A stretch of 64,000 bases of DNA, taken from positions 124,001-188,000 of the forward strand of contig NZ_JAJNCX010000001.1 in assembly GCF_021026315.1 (NCBI RefSeq). Direction: 5' to 3'. The notes under the pieces were generated by a model. The model saw nothing but the letters and a program-made list of their open reading frames with translations. It made no database searches and was not told the DNA's origin. Both the position numbers and the translations under genes were made by a program. The stretch is from Rhizobium sp. C4. GTDB lineage: Bacteria; Pseudomonadota; Alphaproteobacteria; Rhizobiales; Rhizobiaceae. Positions 48,519-57,178 of this stretch are shown here, one piece after another (position 1 is the first letter of the stretch; each line of letters begins with the position of its first letter).

Positions 48519-50882
48519 ATGACACGCAAGCGGCACGATGACATCGATGGTGCCGTCACGCACGGCACAGCTGCAAACCGTGGCGGCAAGCGTGGTAGCA
48601 AGACTGCCGCGCCAGCCCCGGATTTTGTCTATGGGCAATTGCCCTCGCGCGAAGTCGTGTTGCGTTTCATTGCCGATTATCCGCAAAAGGCCTCCAAGCG
48701 CGAGCTCTACAAGGCCTTTGGCATCAAGGGCGACGACCGCATTGCGCTGAAAGACATGCTGCGCGATCTCGAAGCCGAAGGCATGGTCGAGAAAAACCGC
48801 AAGTCGCTGGTGCGCCCCGGCGCGCTGCCGCCCGTGACCGTTCTCGACATTACCGTTCGCGGCAAGGATGGCGAATTGATCGCGCGTCCGGCCGAGTGGC
48901 TGGAGGAGATGGGCGTCGCTCCGGCGGTCGCCATCCGCCAGTCTTCGAATGCTGGCCGTTCCGGCCGCGACAAGGCCCCTGTGGCCGGTCTTGGCGACCG
49001 CGTTCTGGCGAAGATCTTCCCCTCGAGCGACCGCGCCGGCCCCGCCTACACCGCGCGGATCATCAAGGTTCTCGACAAGCGCAAGAATGCCGGCATGGGC
49101 GTCTTCCGCGAAAGCCCCGGCGGCGGCGGTCGCGTGCTGCCGATCGAACGGCGCGGCGAAGAGCTGGTCGTCGATCCGGATTTCACGGGCGAGGCCAAGG
49201 ACGGCGATCTGGTCGAGATCGAGGCGCTGCGCCTGGGCCGTTTCGGTCTGGCGCGCGCAAAAATCCTCTCGGTCATCGGTTCGGTCGCCTCTGAAAAGGC
49301 GATTTCGATGATCGCCATTCATGCGCATGGCATTCCCTATATCTTCCCGGACAAGGTGATGGCCGAGGCGGAGGCTGCAAAGCCCGCCTCGATGTCGAAG
49401 CGCGAGGACTGGCGCAAGGTGCCGCTCATCACAATCGACCCGGCGGATGCGAAGGACCATGACGACGCGGTCTATGCCGAAGACGACCCCTCGCCCGACA
49501 ATCCGGGCGGCGTGATCGTCACCGTCGCCATTGCCGACGTCTCCTGGTATGTGCGGCCGAATTCGCCGCTCGACCGTGAGGCACTGAAGCGCGGCAACTC
49601 TGTCTATTTCCCGGATCGCGTTGTGCCGATGTTGCCGGAGCGGATTTCCAACGATCTCTGCTCGCTGCGCGAGGGCGAGGACCGCCCGGCGATTGCCGTC
49701 CGCATGGTCTTTTCCAAGGCGGGCAGGAAGGCTGGCCATACGTTCCATCGCGTCATGATGAAGAGCGCGGCCAAGCTCTCCTACCAGCAGGCACAGGCAG
49801 CCATCGACGGGAACCCCGACGAGAAGACCGCGCCGTTTCTCGATCCGATCCTCAAGCCGCTGTGGCATGCCTATCGCATCATGACGGTCGGCCGTGATCG
49901 CCGCGAGCCGCTGGAACTCGATCTGCCGGAGCGCAAGATCCTCTTGAAGAGTGACGGCACGGTGGACCGCGTCTTCGTGCCGCCGCGTCTGGATGCGCAT
50001 CGGCTGATCGAAGAGATGATGATCCAGGCGAATGTCGCCGCCGCCGAAACGCTGGAGAAGGCGCGCCAGCCGCTGCTTTACCGCGTCCACGACACGCCCT
50101 CGCTCGCCAAGCAGGAAGTGTTGCGCGAATTCCTTGGCACGCTGGAAATGACCTTGGCGCGCGGAAACCTGCGTTCCAGCCATTTCAACCAGATCCTCGA
50201 CAAGGCGCGCGGAACGCCTGTCGAGACCATGGTTTCGGAAATGGTGCTGCGCTCACAGAGCCAGGCGATCTACAGCCCGGAAAATCTCGGGCATTTCGGC
50301 CTGAACCTGATGAAATATGCGCATTTCACCTCGCCGATCCGCCGCTATTCCGACCTGATCGTGCATCGCGGCCTCGTCAAGGCGCTGAACCTTGGCGAAG
50401 GCGGGCTGACGATGGAGGAGGAAGAAGTCCTCGACGACATCGCGGCCGAAATCTCCACCTTCGAGCGCCGCGCCATGGCCGCCGAGCGCGACACGGTCGA
50501 TCGCCTGATCGCGCATCATCTGGCCGGCCGCATTGGCGAGAGCTTCGACGGGCGCGTCTCTGGCGTGACGAAGTCCGGCCTGTTCATCTCGCTGCCGCAG
50601 TTCGGCGCGGATGGTTTCGTGCCGGTCTCGACACTCGGCATGGATTATTTCATATATGACGAAGCGCATCAGGCGCTGACGGGCGAGAAGACCGGGCTTG
50701 GCTACCGTCTTGGCGACAATGTCGAGGTTCGCCTGGCCGAAGCCATCCCGCTTGCCGGTTCGCTGCGGTTCGAGATGCTGAGCGAGGGCCGGCGCATGCC
50801 GACGGCGGCCCGATCGTTCCACAAGTCAGGCCGCAAGCCTGTCAAACGGCCGGGAACACGGCCGCCGCGTGGCCGCCGCTAA
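48519..50882 (+). CDS. rnr: Ribonuclease R
   Basis: A 787-residue 3'-to-5' exoribonuclease that degrades structured RNA. An N-terminal winged-helix (about 40-100) and cold-shock region precede the RNB domain, whose metal site is ITIDPADAKDHDDAVYA near residue 310; a C-terminal S1 domain (GRVSGVTKSGLFISLPQFGA near 680) and a basic tail follow. Start ATG at 48519 three bases after topA. The topA-rnr order is normal for this group. Confidence 0.95.
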   Translation: MTRKRHDDIDGAVTHGTAANRGGKRGSKTAAPAPDFVYGQLPSREVVLRFIADYPQKASKRELYKAFGIKGDDRIALKDMLRDLEAEGMVEKNRKSLVRPGALPPVTVLDITVRGKDGELIARPAEWLEEMGVAPAVAIRQSSNAGRSGRDKAPVAGLGDRVLAKIFPSSDRAGPAYTARIIKVLDKRKNAGMGVFRESPGGGGRVLPIERRGEELVVDPDFTGEAKDGDLVEIEALRLGRFGLARAKILSVIGSVASEKAISMIAIHAHGIPYIFPDKVMAEAEAAKPASMSKREDWRKVPLITIDPADAKDHDDAVYAEDDPSPDNPGGVIVTVAIADVSWYVRPNSPLDREALKRGNSVYFPDRVVPMLPERISNDLCSLREGEDRPAIAVRMVFSKAGRKAGHTFHRVMMKSAAKLSYQQAQAAIDGNPDEKTAPFLDPILKPLWHAYRIMTVGRDRREPLELDLPERKILLKSDGTVDRVFVPPRLDAHRLIEEMMIQANVAAAETLEKARQPLLYRVHDTPSLAKQEVLREFLGTLEMTLARGNLRSSHFNQILDKARGTPVETMVSEMVLRSQSQAIYSPENLGHFGLNLMKYAHFTSPIRRYSDLIVHRGLVKALNLGEGGLTMEEEEVLDDIAAEISTFERRAMAAERDTVDRLIAHHLAGRIGESFDGRVSGVTKSGLFISLPQFGADGFVPVSTLGMDYFIYDEAHQALTGEKTGLGYRLGDNVEVRLAEAIPLAGSLRFEMLSEGRRMPTAARSFHKSGRKPVKRPGTRPPRGRR

Positions 50883-50919
50883 GTGGCCAGCGCCTTCGGG
50901 CGACATGGGAGGCAGCACG

Positions 50920-51363
50920 ATGAGTGTAAACACGGATACAAGCAATGTCGTGATCGATGAGGAGCATCGCCCGCTCTGGCGCTCGATCCGGCGCGGCCTC
51001 CTCAACACCTGCCCCGCCTGCGGCTCCAGCCGGCTATTCAAAGCGTTCCTGAAGCCTGTCGATGCCTGTGCAGCCTGCGGGACGGACTACACGGCCCAGC
51101 GGGCTGACGACCTTCCGCCCTATATCGTCATCGTGGTCGTCGGCCATGTGCTGCTCACGGCTTACATGCTGACCGACGACTACCTGCCGAAGGCACTCTG
51201 GGTACAGTTCCTGATCTGGGTGCCGCTCACCGTTCTCTGCGCTGTTGCCATTATCCAACCCATCAAGGGCGGTGTCATCGGACTGCAATGGGCACTGCGT
51301 ATGCACGGCTTCGGCGGCGTTGATCCAAACGACCCGAAAGAGGAGCCGGAGGACCGGACATGA
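50920..51363 (+). CDS. DUF983 family membrane protein
   Basis: A 147-residue protein of the DUF983 family, common in alphaproteobacteria, function unknown. A zinc-ribbon-like pair of CxxC motifs (TCPACGSSRLF and ACAACGTDYT, about residues 31-60) precedes two membrane helices (about 70-115). The ATG at 50920 follows GGGAGG. It overlaps the NUDIX gene by 4 bases and sits behind rnr by 37 bases. Confidence 0.85.
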   Translation: MSVNTDTSNVVIDEEHRPLWRSIRRGLLNTCPACGSSRLFKAFLKPVDACAACGTDYTAQRADDLPPYIVIVVVGHVLLTAYMLTDDYLPKALWVQFLIWVPLTVLCAVAIIQPIKGGVIGLQWALRMHGFGGVDPNDPKEEPEDRT

Positions 51364-52082
51364 CGGAAGCGCCGGGCCAGGCCTATCTCCCCAACGCGGC
51401 AACGCTGGCAGCACAAGGCGGATATCCGACCTTGCGCCCACGCGATGCGGCGACGCTCCTGCTGCTGCGGCGCGATCAGGGCAAGACGCAGGTTCTGTCG
51501 GGACGGCGCAGCGACAAGCACAAGTTCATGCCGGGCGTCTATGTCTTTCCGGGCGGGCGCCGCGACCCGACCGATTCGCGCATCCTCGTTTCCGGCTCGC
51601 TCCAGGAGAGCATCGCCCGCAAGCTGGCCTACAAGTCCGGTGCCCGGATGACCGAGGCGCGCATGCGGGCGCTGGCTGTTGCCGCCATCCGCGAGACTTA
51701 TGAGGAGGCTGGCCTTGCGATAGGACAGCCACACGACAGGCTGAAGGCAGCGCTGCCCTTCATACCTGATATCAGCCCGCTGCGGCTCGTGGGCCGAGCG
51801 ATTACGCCGCCCGGTCGTTCCCGCCGGTTCGACACCCGCTTCTTCGCGCTGTTTGCCGAAGAGGTGAACCTCGACCTTTCCGGCCTGCGCCCAAGCGCCG
51901 AGCTTGAAGCGCTGGAATGGGTCAATGTCGAGGAAATCGGCGACCTGAAGATGCCCGGCATCACGCTAGCCATCCTTGCCGATATCGCAGCCATGCTGAA
52001 AATTTCGCCGGAATTGACTGTCGACCTGCCGGTTCCCTTCTATTACATGCGCAGCGGCAAGTTCGTCCGCGAAGAGATTTGA
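51360..52082 (+). CDS. NUDIX hydrolase with long insertion in the Nudix box
   Basis: A 240-residue NUDIX protein. The domain starts RDAATLLLLRRD, with FPGGRRDP near residue 60 and the catalytic RETYEEAGL near residue 110. About 40 residues separate the GG and RE parts, where the classical box allows about 14; this resembles the NUDT19 type, which acts on CoA derivatives in animals. Substrate is therefore unknown and may not be a nucleotide. Coupled to DUF983 (ATGA). Confidence 0.85.
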   Translation: MTEAPGQAYLPNAATLAAQGGYPTLRPRDAATLLLLRRDQGKTQVLSGRRSDKHKFMPGVYVFPGGRRDPTDSRILVSGSLQESIARKLAYKSGARMTEARMRALAVAAIRETYEEAGLAIGQPHDRLKAALPFIPDISPLRLVGRAITPPGRSRRFDTRFFALFAEEVNLDLSGLRPSAELEALEWVNVEEIGDLKMPGITLAILADIAAMLKISPELTVDLPVPFYYMRSGKFVREEI

Positions 52083-52089
52083 GAATTTC

Positions 52090-53289
52090 ATGGAATTGCC
52101 CGTGCAGAAGAGTTCGCAAGATCCGGAAAACATCCGGTGGCCGTCATTCATCGCCGCCACCGCATCGGTGACGGCCGTTGGCGTGGCCATCGGTCTTGGT
52201 CTGCCTTTGCTCTCGATGATTCTGGAAAAGCGGGGGGTTCCCTCGACGCTCATCGGGCTTAATTCCGCCATGGCCGGCATCGCAGCCATGGCAGCAGCAC
52301 CGGTGACGACCAAGCTTGCCCATCGTTTCAGCGTGCCGGCAACCATGATCGGTGCCGTACTGCTGGCAGCCCTCAGCGCACCCGGTTTCTATTTCGCGGA
52401 GAATTTCTGGCTGTGGTTCCCGCTGCGAATCGTTTTCCACGGCGCGACGACGACGCTCTTCATCCTGTCGGAATTCTGGATCAACGCCTCTGCGCCTCCC
52501 AAGAAGCGAGGTCTGGCGCTCGGCGTCTATGCGACGGTGCTGTCGGTGGGGTTCGCGCTTGGGCCTCTCATCTTCGCGCGAATCGGCAGCGACGGGATCT
52601 ATCCGTTCCTGCTGGGGGCGGTTGTCCTGCTGATTGCCGCGGTTCCGGTCTTTATCGCACGGGATGAATGCCCGGTGATCGACGAAAAGCCGGAACTGCA
52701 TTTCATGCGCTACATCCTGCTGGTGCCCACAGCCACCGCGGCCGTCTTCGTCTTCGGCGCGGTCGAGGCGGGCGGCCTGTCGCTCTTCCCGATCTATGCG
52801 ACGCGAAGCGGCTTCTCGGAAGCACAGGCAGCACTGCTGCTGACGCTCATGGGCCTCGGCAACATGCTTTTCCAGATCCCGCTCGGCCTGATTTCGGACC
52901 GGTTGAAGGATCGGCGCATCCTCTTGTTCATCATGGCCTTTTGCGGGCTCATAGGGGCCTTCACGCTGCCCTTTCTCTCGGATAGCTGGGAGTTGCTCGC
53001 CGTTGTCCTTCTCTTCTGGGGAGGCTCTGTGGCCGGTTTGTACACGGTTGGGCTCAGCCACCTCGGTTCGCGGCTGACAGGTGCGGATCTGGTCGCCGCA
53101 AACGCGGCCTTCATCTTCTGCTATGCGGTTGGAACCGTGGCCGGCCCTCAGGTCATTGGCGCGGCCATGGATGCCAGCGCGAAATATGGCTACGGCCAGC
53201 AGGGATTTGCCTGGGCGATTGCCTTCTTCTTCGGCCTCTATTTTGTGCTTTCCGGGCTGCGAATGATTTTCCGGCCCAAAAAGGCTTGA
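52090..53289 (+). CDS. MFS transporter
   Basis: A 399-residue 12-helix major-facilitator protein, in two halves joined by a central loop near residue 195. The segment GLISDRLKDRRILL in the second half is the typical loop motif between helices. Substrate cannot be read from sequence; the family often exports drugs or sugars. ATG at 52090 is 7 bases after the NUDIX stop. Its stop codon overlaps the start of the rpmG promoter. Confidence 0.85.
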   Translation: MELPVQKSSQDPENIRWPSFIAATASVTAVGVAIGLGLPLLSMILEKRGVPSTLIGLNSAMAGIAAMAAAPVTTKLAHRFSVPATMIGAVLLAALSAPGFYFAENFWLWFPLRIVFHGATTTLFILSEFWINASAPPKKRGLALGVYATVLSVGFALGPLIFARIGSDGIYPFLLGAVVLLIAAVPVFIARDECPVIDEKPELHFMRYILLVPTATAAVFVFGAVEAGGLSLFPIYATRSGFSEAQAALLLTLMGLGNMLFQIPLGLISDRLKDRRILLFIMAFCGLIGAFTLPFLSDSWELLAVVLLFWGGSVAGLYTVGLSHLGSRLTGADLVAANAAFIFCYAVGTVAGPQVIGAAMDASAKYGYGQQGFAWAIAFFFGLYFVLSGLRMIFRPKKA

Positions 53290-53313
53290 CTTTTCGGGCG
53301 CGATTTGTAGTTT
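53285..53313 (+). promoter_or_regulatory. Promoter candidate of rpmG
   Basis: CTTGAC (53285-53290), the rhizobial -35 consensus, is followed after 17 bases by TAGTTT (53308-53313). It overlaps the end of the MFS gene and lies 66 bases before rpmG. Confidence 0.5.
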
Positions 53314-53378
53314 CGCGCCAGATTTCGCCTGAGCCGGATACACCGCTTCGGCGACGCTTTTTATTGAGGCACTGAAAA

Positions 53379-53546
53379 ATGGCGAAAGCAACAACCATCA
53401 AGATCAAGCTTCTGTCGACTGCCGACACGGGCTTCTTCTACGTCACCACCAAGAACAGCCGTACCATGACGGACAAGATGACGAAGACGAAGTACGACCC
53501 GGTCGTCAAGAAGCACGTCGAGTTCAAGGAAACCAAGATCAAGTAA
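53379..53546 (+). CDS. rpmG: 50S ribosomal protein L33
   Basis: A 55-residue ribosomal protein of the large subunit, starting [20 protein letters not shown] and ending [12 protein letters not shown]. It is the cysteine-free form of L33 (no zinc-binding CxxC pairs), as in alphaproteobacteria. It stands alone with its own promoter candidate and a strong terminator, which fits high expression. Confidence 0.96.
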   Translation: MAKATTIKIKLLSTADTGFFYVTTKNSRTMTDKMTKTKYDPVVKKHVEFKETKIK

Positions 53547-53572
53547 TCTGCTTGATTGATTTCCGTTTAAGA

Positions 53573-53600
53573 CCGGGGCCGCAAGGCCCCGTTTCTTTTT
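53573..53600 (+). terminator. Rho-independent terminator of rpmG
   Basis: CGGGGCC and GGCCCCG form a stem around GCAA, followed by TTTCTTTTT, 27 bases after the rpmG stop. Confidence 0.92.
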
Positions 53601-53729
53601 GGGGCATGGCCATGCGCCAACAGACTGTGCTCATCCCCCAAACGGGGCAGCACAGCTGCGCAGCCGTTGAGCAGACATCAACGGCGAACGCGCCAATTTT
53701 TCAGGGAACATGTTGATGAGGGAAACGGC

Positions 53730-53788
53730 GGCTGACCAGCTCACGGTGGCGGCACGAGGAAACCGCTCATACCGCTCGCTGGTCAGCC
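53730..53788. repeat. Long hairpin, 11-bp perfect outer arms
   Basis: GGCTGACCAGC (53730-53740) and GCTGGTCAGCC (53778-53788) are perfect inverted arms. Inside, CGGT (53744-53747) faces ACCG (53771-53774) and GCGG (53749-53752) faces CCGC (53763-53766), so a nested 59-base hairpin is possible on either strand. Confidence 0.75.
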
Positions 53789-53946
53789 AACCCCACGACC
53801 CAGGAGATGCGGCGGACCTGACATCATGGGGTAACTGAATGTCTTCAGACATCCTTCATTGCCCAAAAGATCGCCCGTTTTCTAAAAAAAATCAACGATT
53901 TCTTAACCAGCTCAAACCGCGATATAATTTGAAGGTTAATTTTAGG

Positions 53947-53966
53947 GCGGTTTGACTACCGCTTTT
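53947..53966 (+). terminator. Short terminator-like hairpin in the gene-free region
   Basis: GCGGT and ACCGC form a 5-bp stem around a 6-base loop, followed by TTTT. It would end a plus-strand transcript from the hairpin-rich region, if one exists. Confidence 0.35.
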
Positions 53967-54133
53967 CGTCAGAAAATCATCGCAAGGACGCGAAATATCC
54001 TTCTCGACTGATATATTTATACTGGATGACAATGATACGCCCTGACTAATCCGGCATCCGAGCGTAGAAATTTAGTACACTGAATCAGAGGCTTATCTAT
54101 CAGCTCTGAACCGGATAACGACGAACGGTCGCA

Positions 54134-54175
54134 TTTTCGGCCAGAGGCAGGCCGAAAAGGCTCACGTAAGGTGAG
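54134..54175. repeat. Pair of adjacent hairpins after pleD
   Basis: TTTTCGGCC (54134-54142) and GGCCGAAAA (54150-54158) form a perfect 9-bp stem; two bases later CTCAC (54161-54165) and GTGAG (54171-54175) form another. They lie 37 bases beyond the pleD stop. There is no T-run on either side. Confidence 0.65.
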
Positions 54176-54211
54176 GCTCGCAGCTATCAGATTGAAAAGT
54201 TGTGGAAAGTC

Positions 54212-55585
54212 TCAGGCCGCGGCAGCAACGACGCGATTGCGACCGGCATTCTTTGCCTCATAAAGCGCCTGGTCCGCCGCTTTCATGAGCTGTGTGGGAT
54301 TTTCGACTGCCTGAGAAATAGCCGCGATCCCCAGCGATGCCGTCACATTGAGTTCCAGACCTGCTGCCGCAAGATGGAAAGGCTTGCCTTCGATCGCGCC
54401 ACGCAGGCGCTCGGCGATCGTTGTGGCCATGTCCAGCGAGGTGTCCGGCATCACCACGACGAATTCCTCGCCGCCATAGCGGCAGGCGAGATCGGCACCG
54501 CGCACGGTCGAACGAATGCGCGCGGCAAGCTCCTTGAGCACTTCGTCGCCCGCATCGTGGCCATAGGTGTCGTTGATCGACTTGAAGCGGTCGATATCGG
54601 TCAGGCAGACGGAAAGCGACCTGCCCCGCGCGGTGGCACGGTCAAAGAGCAGCTTCAGATGGTTGTCGAGATAGCGACGGTTGTTGAGCCCGGTCAGGCC
54701 ATCGGTGACGGCGAGCTCGATCGTGTGCTCGACGCTGGAGCGCAGGCGGTCATTGTAGCGCTTGCGCCGGATCTGCGTCAGGCTGCGGGCCACCAGCTCG
54801 TTCGGATCAACCGGTCGCACGATGTAATCGTTGACGCCGAGTTCGAGTGCACGAACGATCACCGGGCCTGAATCCTGATCCGCCATCAAGAGGACCGGAA
54901 TGAAGCGCGTCCGATCCAGCGAACGAAGCTGCGAACACAGGCGGAGAGGATCGTAGTCTTCGAGATTGGAATTGACGATGACCAGCTCGGTCGCATTTTC
55001 GGCAGCGTAGAAGAGGGCCGCCTGCGGGTCGGAGATGGCAGTGACGTCGGCGATCGGCCGAAGCGCCCTGATGACGCGATCCTGGGACGAAGCGCGGGCA
55101 TCGACGAGGAGGATCTGCCCCGGCTCGCTCGCCTCGTTCTCCAGCGCGATATCATCGATGGGCATGCCGAACTTGCGTGCGGTTTCCGCCCTCACCCGCA
55201 GCTCGTCGGAGAGCGCCTTGAGCCGAAGCAGGCTCTTGACGCGCGACATGAGCTGCATGTCGTTGACCGGCTTGGTCAGGAAGTCGTCAGCGCCGGCCTT
55301 GAGCCCGCGGACCCGGTCGGAAGGCTGGTCGAGCGCCGTCACCATGACAACCGGAATATGGGCGGTGCGCGGGTTGGCCTTCAGCCGCTCGCAGACGGTG
55401 AACCCGTCGATGCCCGGCATCATGATGTCGAGGAGAATGAGATCGACCTGCGTCTTGTCGCAGAGCTCCAGCGCGGCAAAGCCGTTCTCGGCGGTGATGA
55501 CATCGAAATACTCGGCCAGCAGCCGTGCCTCGAGCATCTTCACGTTGGCCGGGATGTCGTCAACGACCAGAATGCGCGCTGTCAT
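54212..55585 (-). CDS. pleD: Response regulator/diguanylate cyclase PleD
   Basis: A 457-residue regulator: receiver domain with Asp53 (LLDIMMPG), a second degenerate receiver (about 150-270) and a GGDEF domain with CRYGGEEFVVV near residue 370. The inhibitory I-site RGAD is intact five residues before GGEEF, so product inhibition is expected. Phosphorylation dimerises PleD and activates cyclic-di-GMP synthesis during cell-pole development in Caulobacter. It follows divK by 11 bases, the conserved divK-pleD operon. Confidence 0.96.
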   Translation of the reverse strand: MTARILVVDDIPANVKMLEARLLAEYFDVITAENGFAALELCDKTQVDLILLDIMMPGIDGFTVCERLKANPRTAHIPVVMVTALDQPSDRVRGLKAGADDFLTKPVNDMQLMSRVKSLLRLKALSDELRVRAETARKFGMPIDDIALENEASEPGQILLVDARASSQDRVIRALRPIADVTAISDPQAALFYAAENATELVIVNSNLEDYDPLRLCSQLRSLDRTRFIPVLLMADQDSGPVIVRALELGVNDYIVRPVDPNELVARSLTQIRRKRYNDRLRSSVEHTIELAVTDGLTGLNNRRYLDNHLKLLFDRATARGRSLSVCLTDIDRFKSINDTYGHDAGDEVLKELAARIRSTVRGADLACRYGGEEFVVVMPDTSLDMATTIAERLRGAIEGKPFHLAAAGLELNVTASLGIAAISQAVENPTQLMKAADQALYEAKNAGRNRVVAAAA

Positions 55586-55596
55586 GTCCGCACTCC

Positions 55597-55968
55597 TCAG
55601 GCGTCGCCCAGATAGGTCTTGATCGTCTCGATGAACTTCGGCACCGAAATCGGCTTGGAGACATAGGCCTCGCAGCCGCCCTGGCGGATACGCTCCTCGT
55701 CGCCCTTCATCGCGAAGGCGGTCACGGCAATCACCGGGATCGGGTGAAGCTCCGGATCTTCCTTGAGCCAGCGCGTCACATCGAGGCCGGAGACCTCAGG
55801 CAGCTGAATGTCCATCAGGATGAGGTCCGGTTTGTGCAGGCGTGCGAGGTCGAGCGCTTCCATACCGTTACGGGTCTGAATCGTCTGATATCCCGATGCC
55901 TCGATCAGGTCTCGGAAGAGCTTCATGTTGAGCTCATTGTCCTCGACGATCATCACGCGTTTGACCAT
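55597..55968 (-). CDS. divK: Single-domain response regulator DivK
   Basis: A 123-residue receiver-only protein with phosphoacceptor Asp53 in [10 protein letters not shown] and the conserved Lys in YVSKPISV. DivK connects the PleC/DivJ-type histidine kinases to DivL and CtrA control of the cell cycle. Its leader (55969-56060) contains overlapping inverted repeats. Operon with pleD. Confidence 0.96.
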   Translation of the reverse strand: MVKRVMIVEDNELNMKLFRDLIEASGYQTIQTRNGMEALDLARLHKPDLILMDIQLPEVSGLDVTRWLKEDPELHPIPVIAVTAFAMKGDEERIRQGGCEAYVSKPISVPKFIETIKTYLGDA

Positions 55969-56010
55969 GCTTCTATCCGTCGCCTTTCATTCGAACATCA
56001 GGAGGTCAGC

Positions 56011-56050
56011 GGGTGGCGATTGCCACGGCCGATCGCCGACGTCGCCACCC
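56011..56050. promoter_or_regulatory. Alternative stems in the divK leader
   Basis: GGGTGGCGA (56011-56019) pairs with TCGCCACCC (56042-56050), while the overlapping GGCGAT (56015-56020) pairs with ATCGCC (56032-56037). The two stems exclude each other. They lie 43-82 bases upstream of the divK start. Confidence 0.4.
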
Positions 56051-56192
56051 TGCAGATTACGCGGGAATCTGTTTCCGTCGCCTGCAGACTGCGATAGAAC
56101 CAGATCGTCCATCGCGAACGTCGCGATTCCTGAAGTTGTTCCCGAGAACACTACTCAGATTTGTTTGAATAATTCGTAACCCGGGGTAGATA

Positions 56193-56501
56193 ATGCGCCT
56201 GAAGCCCGAGAAGAACGCCGGCGCCGCGCCGGATGCGCAAGAAATTGCGGTCGCCATTCTCACATGGCTCGGTGAAGAGCCGGACATGCTGACGCGGTTC
56301 CTGGCGCTGAGCGGTGTGGACGCGTCGTCGCTCAGGCAGTTTTCGCGCGAGCCCGGCTTTGCATCCGCGCTGATGGAATTCGTCATGGCACACGAACCGA
56401 GCCTCATGGCCTTCAGCGCGAAATCCGGCATTCCTCCGGAAACGGTTGCGGCCGCATGGCAGAAGCTCAGCGGGCCCTACTATGACGGAACAGGAGCCTG
56501 A
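56193..56501 (+). CDS. DUF3572 family protein
   Basis: A 102-residue helical protein of DUF3572, found next to divK-pleD in many rhizobia; function unknown. Key segments are AVAILTWLGEEPDMLTRFLA (about 19-38) and FSREPGFASALMEFVMAHEP (about 50-69). It is divergent from divK and 1 base before the HAD-like gene. Confidence 0.8.
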   Translation: MRLKPEKNAGAAPDAQEIAVAILTWLGEEPDMLTRFLALSGVDASSLRQFSREPGFASALMEFVMAHEPSLMAFSAKSGIPPETVAAAWQKLSGPYYDGTGA

Positions 56502-56502
56502 C

Positions 56503-57147
56503 ATGACCGATCTCAGCCACATCCGCCTGACCGGCCGACCGCTCATCATCAGCGACGTCGACGACGTCATCCTGGAATTCATCGCGCCCTACCAGCGCTT
56601 TCTGAATGCGCAAGGCCTCAAGTTCCTGCCGCGCTCCTTCCGCCTGACCGGAAACGTTGTGCGGACGGATGATGAGACACCGGTCACCGAAGAGGTGGTT
56701 CAGAAGTCGCTTCACGACTTTTTCGACGAGCAGCATGTCTGGCAGACGCCGTTCCAGCATGTGATGTCGGCCCTGCCGGCGCTCGCAGAAGAAGCGGATG
56801 TGGTTTTCCTGACCGCCATGCCGCCGAAGTTCACGGCCAAGCGACGCCAGCTTCTCGACACACTGGGACTGCATTTCCCGATGGTTGCCGTCGAGACGGC
56901 CAAGGGACCCATCGCCTCGATGATCCGCGACCGGCACACGGCACCCGTCGTCTTCTTGGATGACATGGCCCACAATCTCGCCTCGGTCTCCGAGCACCTG
57001 CCGGACTGCCTGCTCCTGAGCCTTGCCCCGCCATCGGAGGTTCATGCGATGGCGCCGAAGCCGCCGGAGACGGCCCGCATCGTCCGCGACTGGGCCGAAG
57101 CCGCCCCGATCATCAAGGCCCATTTTTCCGGCCCATCAGGCCCTTGA
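56503..57147 (+). CDS. HAD-like hydrolase of unknown substrate
   Basis: A 214-residue protein with a HAD-type nucleophile motif (IISDVDDVI near residue 16), FLTAMPPKFTAKRRQ near residue 105 and a VVFLDDMAHN acidic motif near residue 150. It is probably a phosphatase or a related protein, with substrate unknown. The start at 56503 follows a GGAG; an ATG at 56482 would overlap the previous gene. Its end overlaps the dinB promoter. Confidence 0.75.
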   Translation: MTDLSHIRLTGRPLIISDVDDVILEFIAPYQRFLNAQGLKFLPRSFRLTGNVVRTDDETPVTEEVVQKSLHDFFDEQHVWQTPFQHVMSALPALAEEADVVFLTAMPPKFTAKRRQLLDTLGLHFPMVAVETAKGPIASMIRDRHTAPVVFLDDMAHNLASVSEHLPDCLLLSLAPPSEVHAMAPKPPETARIVRDWAEAAPIIKAHFSGPSGP

Positions 57148-57172
57148 GCCCGCGACGGATTTCGCCTAATGT
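57143..57172 (+). promoter_or_regulatory. Promoter candidate of dinB
   Basis: TTGAGC (57144-57149) and TAATGT (57167-57172) are 17 bases apart. The LexA operator begins 7 bases downstream of TAATGT, at the expected transcription start. Confidence 0.5.
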
Positions 57173-57178
57173 CTCGAT

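Larger units (their letters stand above)
53601..54211. other. Gene-free intergenic region rich in inverted repeats
   Basis: This 611-base gap between rpmG and the pleD end contains no supported gene. It holds at least six hairpin-forming sequences: 53663-53685 (8-bp stem), 53730-53788 (11-bp outer stem with two inner stems), 53839-53852 (6-bp palindrome), 53947-53966 (5-bp stem with T4), 54134-54158 (9-bp stem) and 54161-54175 (5-bp stem). It may contain a small RNA or a palindromic mosaic element. Confidence 0.6.

Noticed and set aside
45804-50183. A minus-strand open frame of 1459 codons across topA and rnr
   Set aside because: It lies opposite two clear genes, has no domain I recognise, and is a product of high GC third positions.
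53631-53852. A 73-codon minus-strand frame in the hairpin-rich region
   Set aside because: It runs through the inverted repeats, has no clear ribosome site and no recognised family; structure explains the region better than coding.
53601-54211. 6S RNA or RIME element considered for the hairpin cluster
   Set aside because: I could not match the known sequence or the long rod with central bubble of 6S RNA, nor recall the RIME consensus well enough; left as an unnamed structured region.
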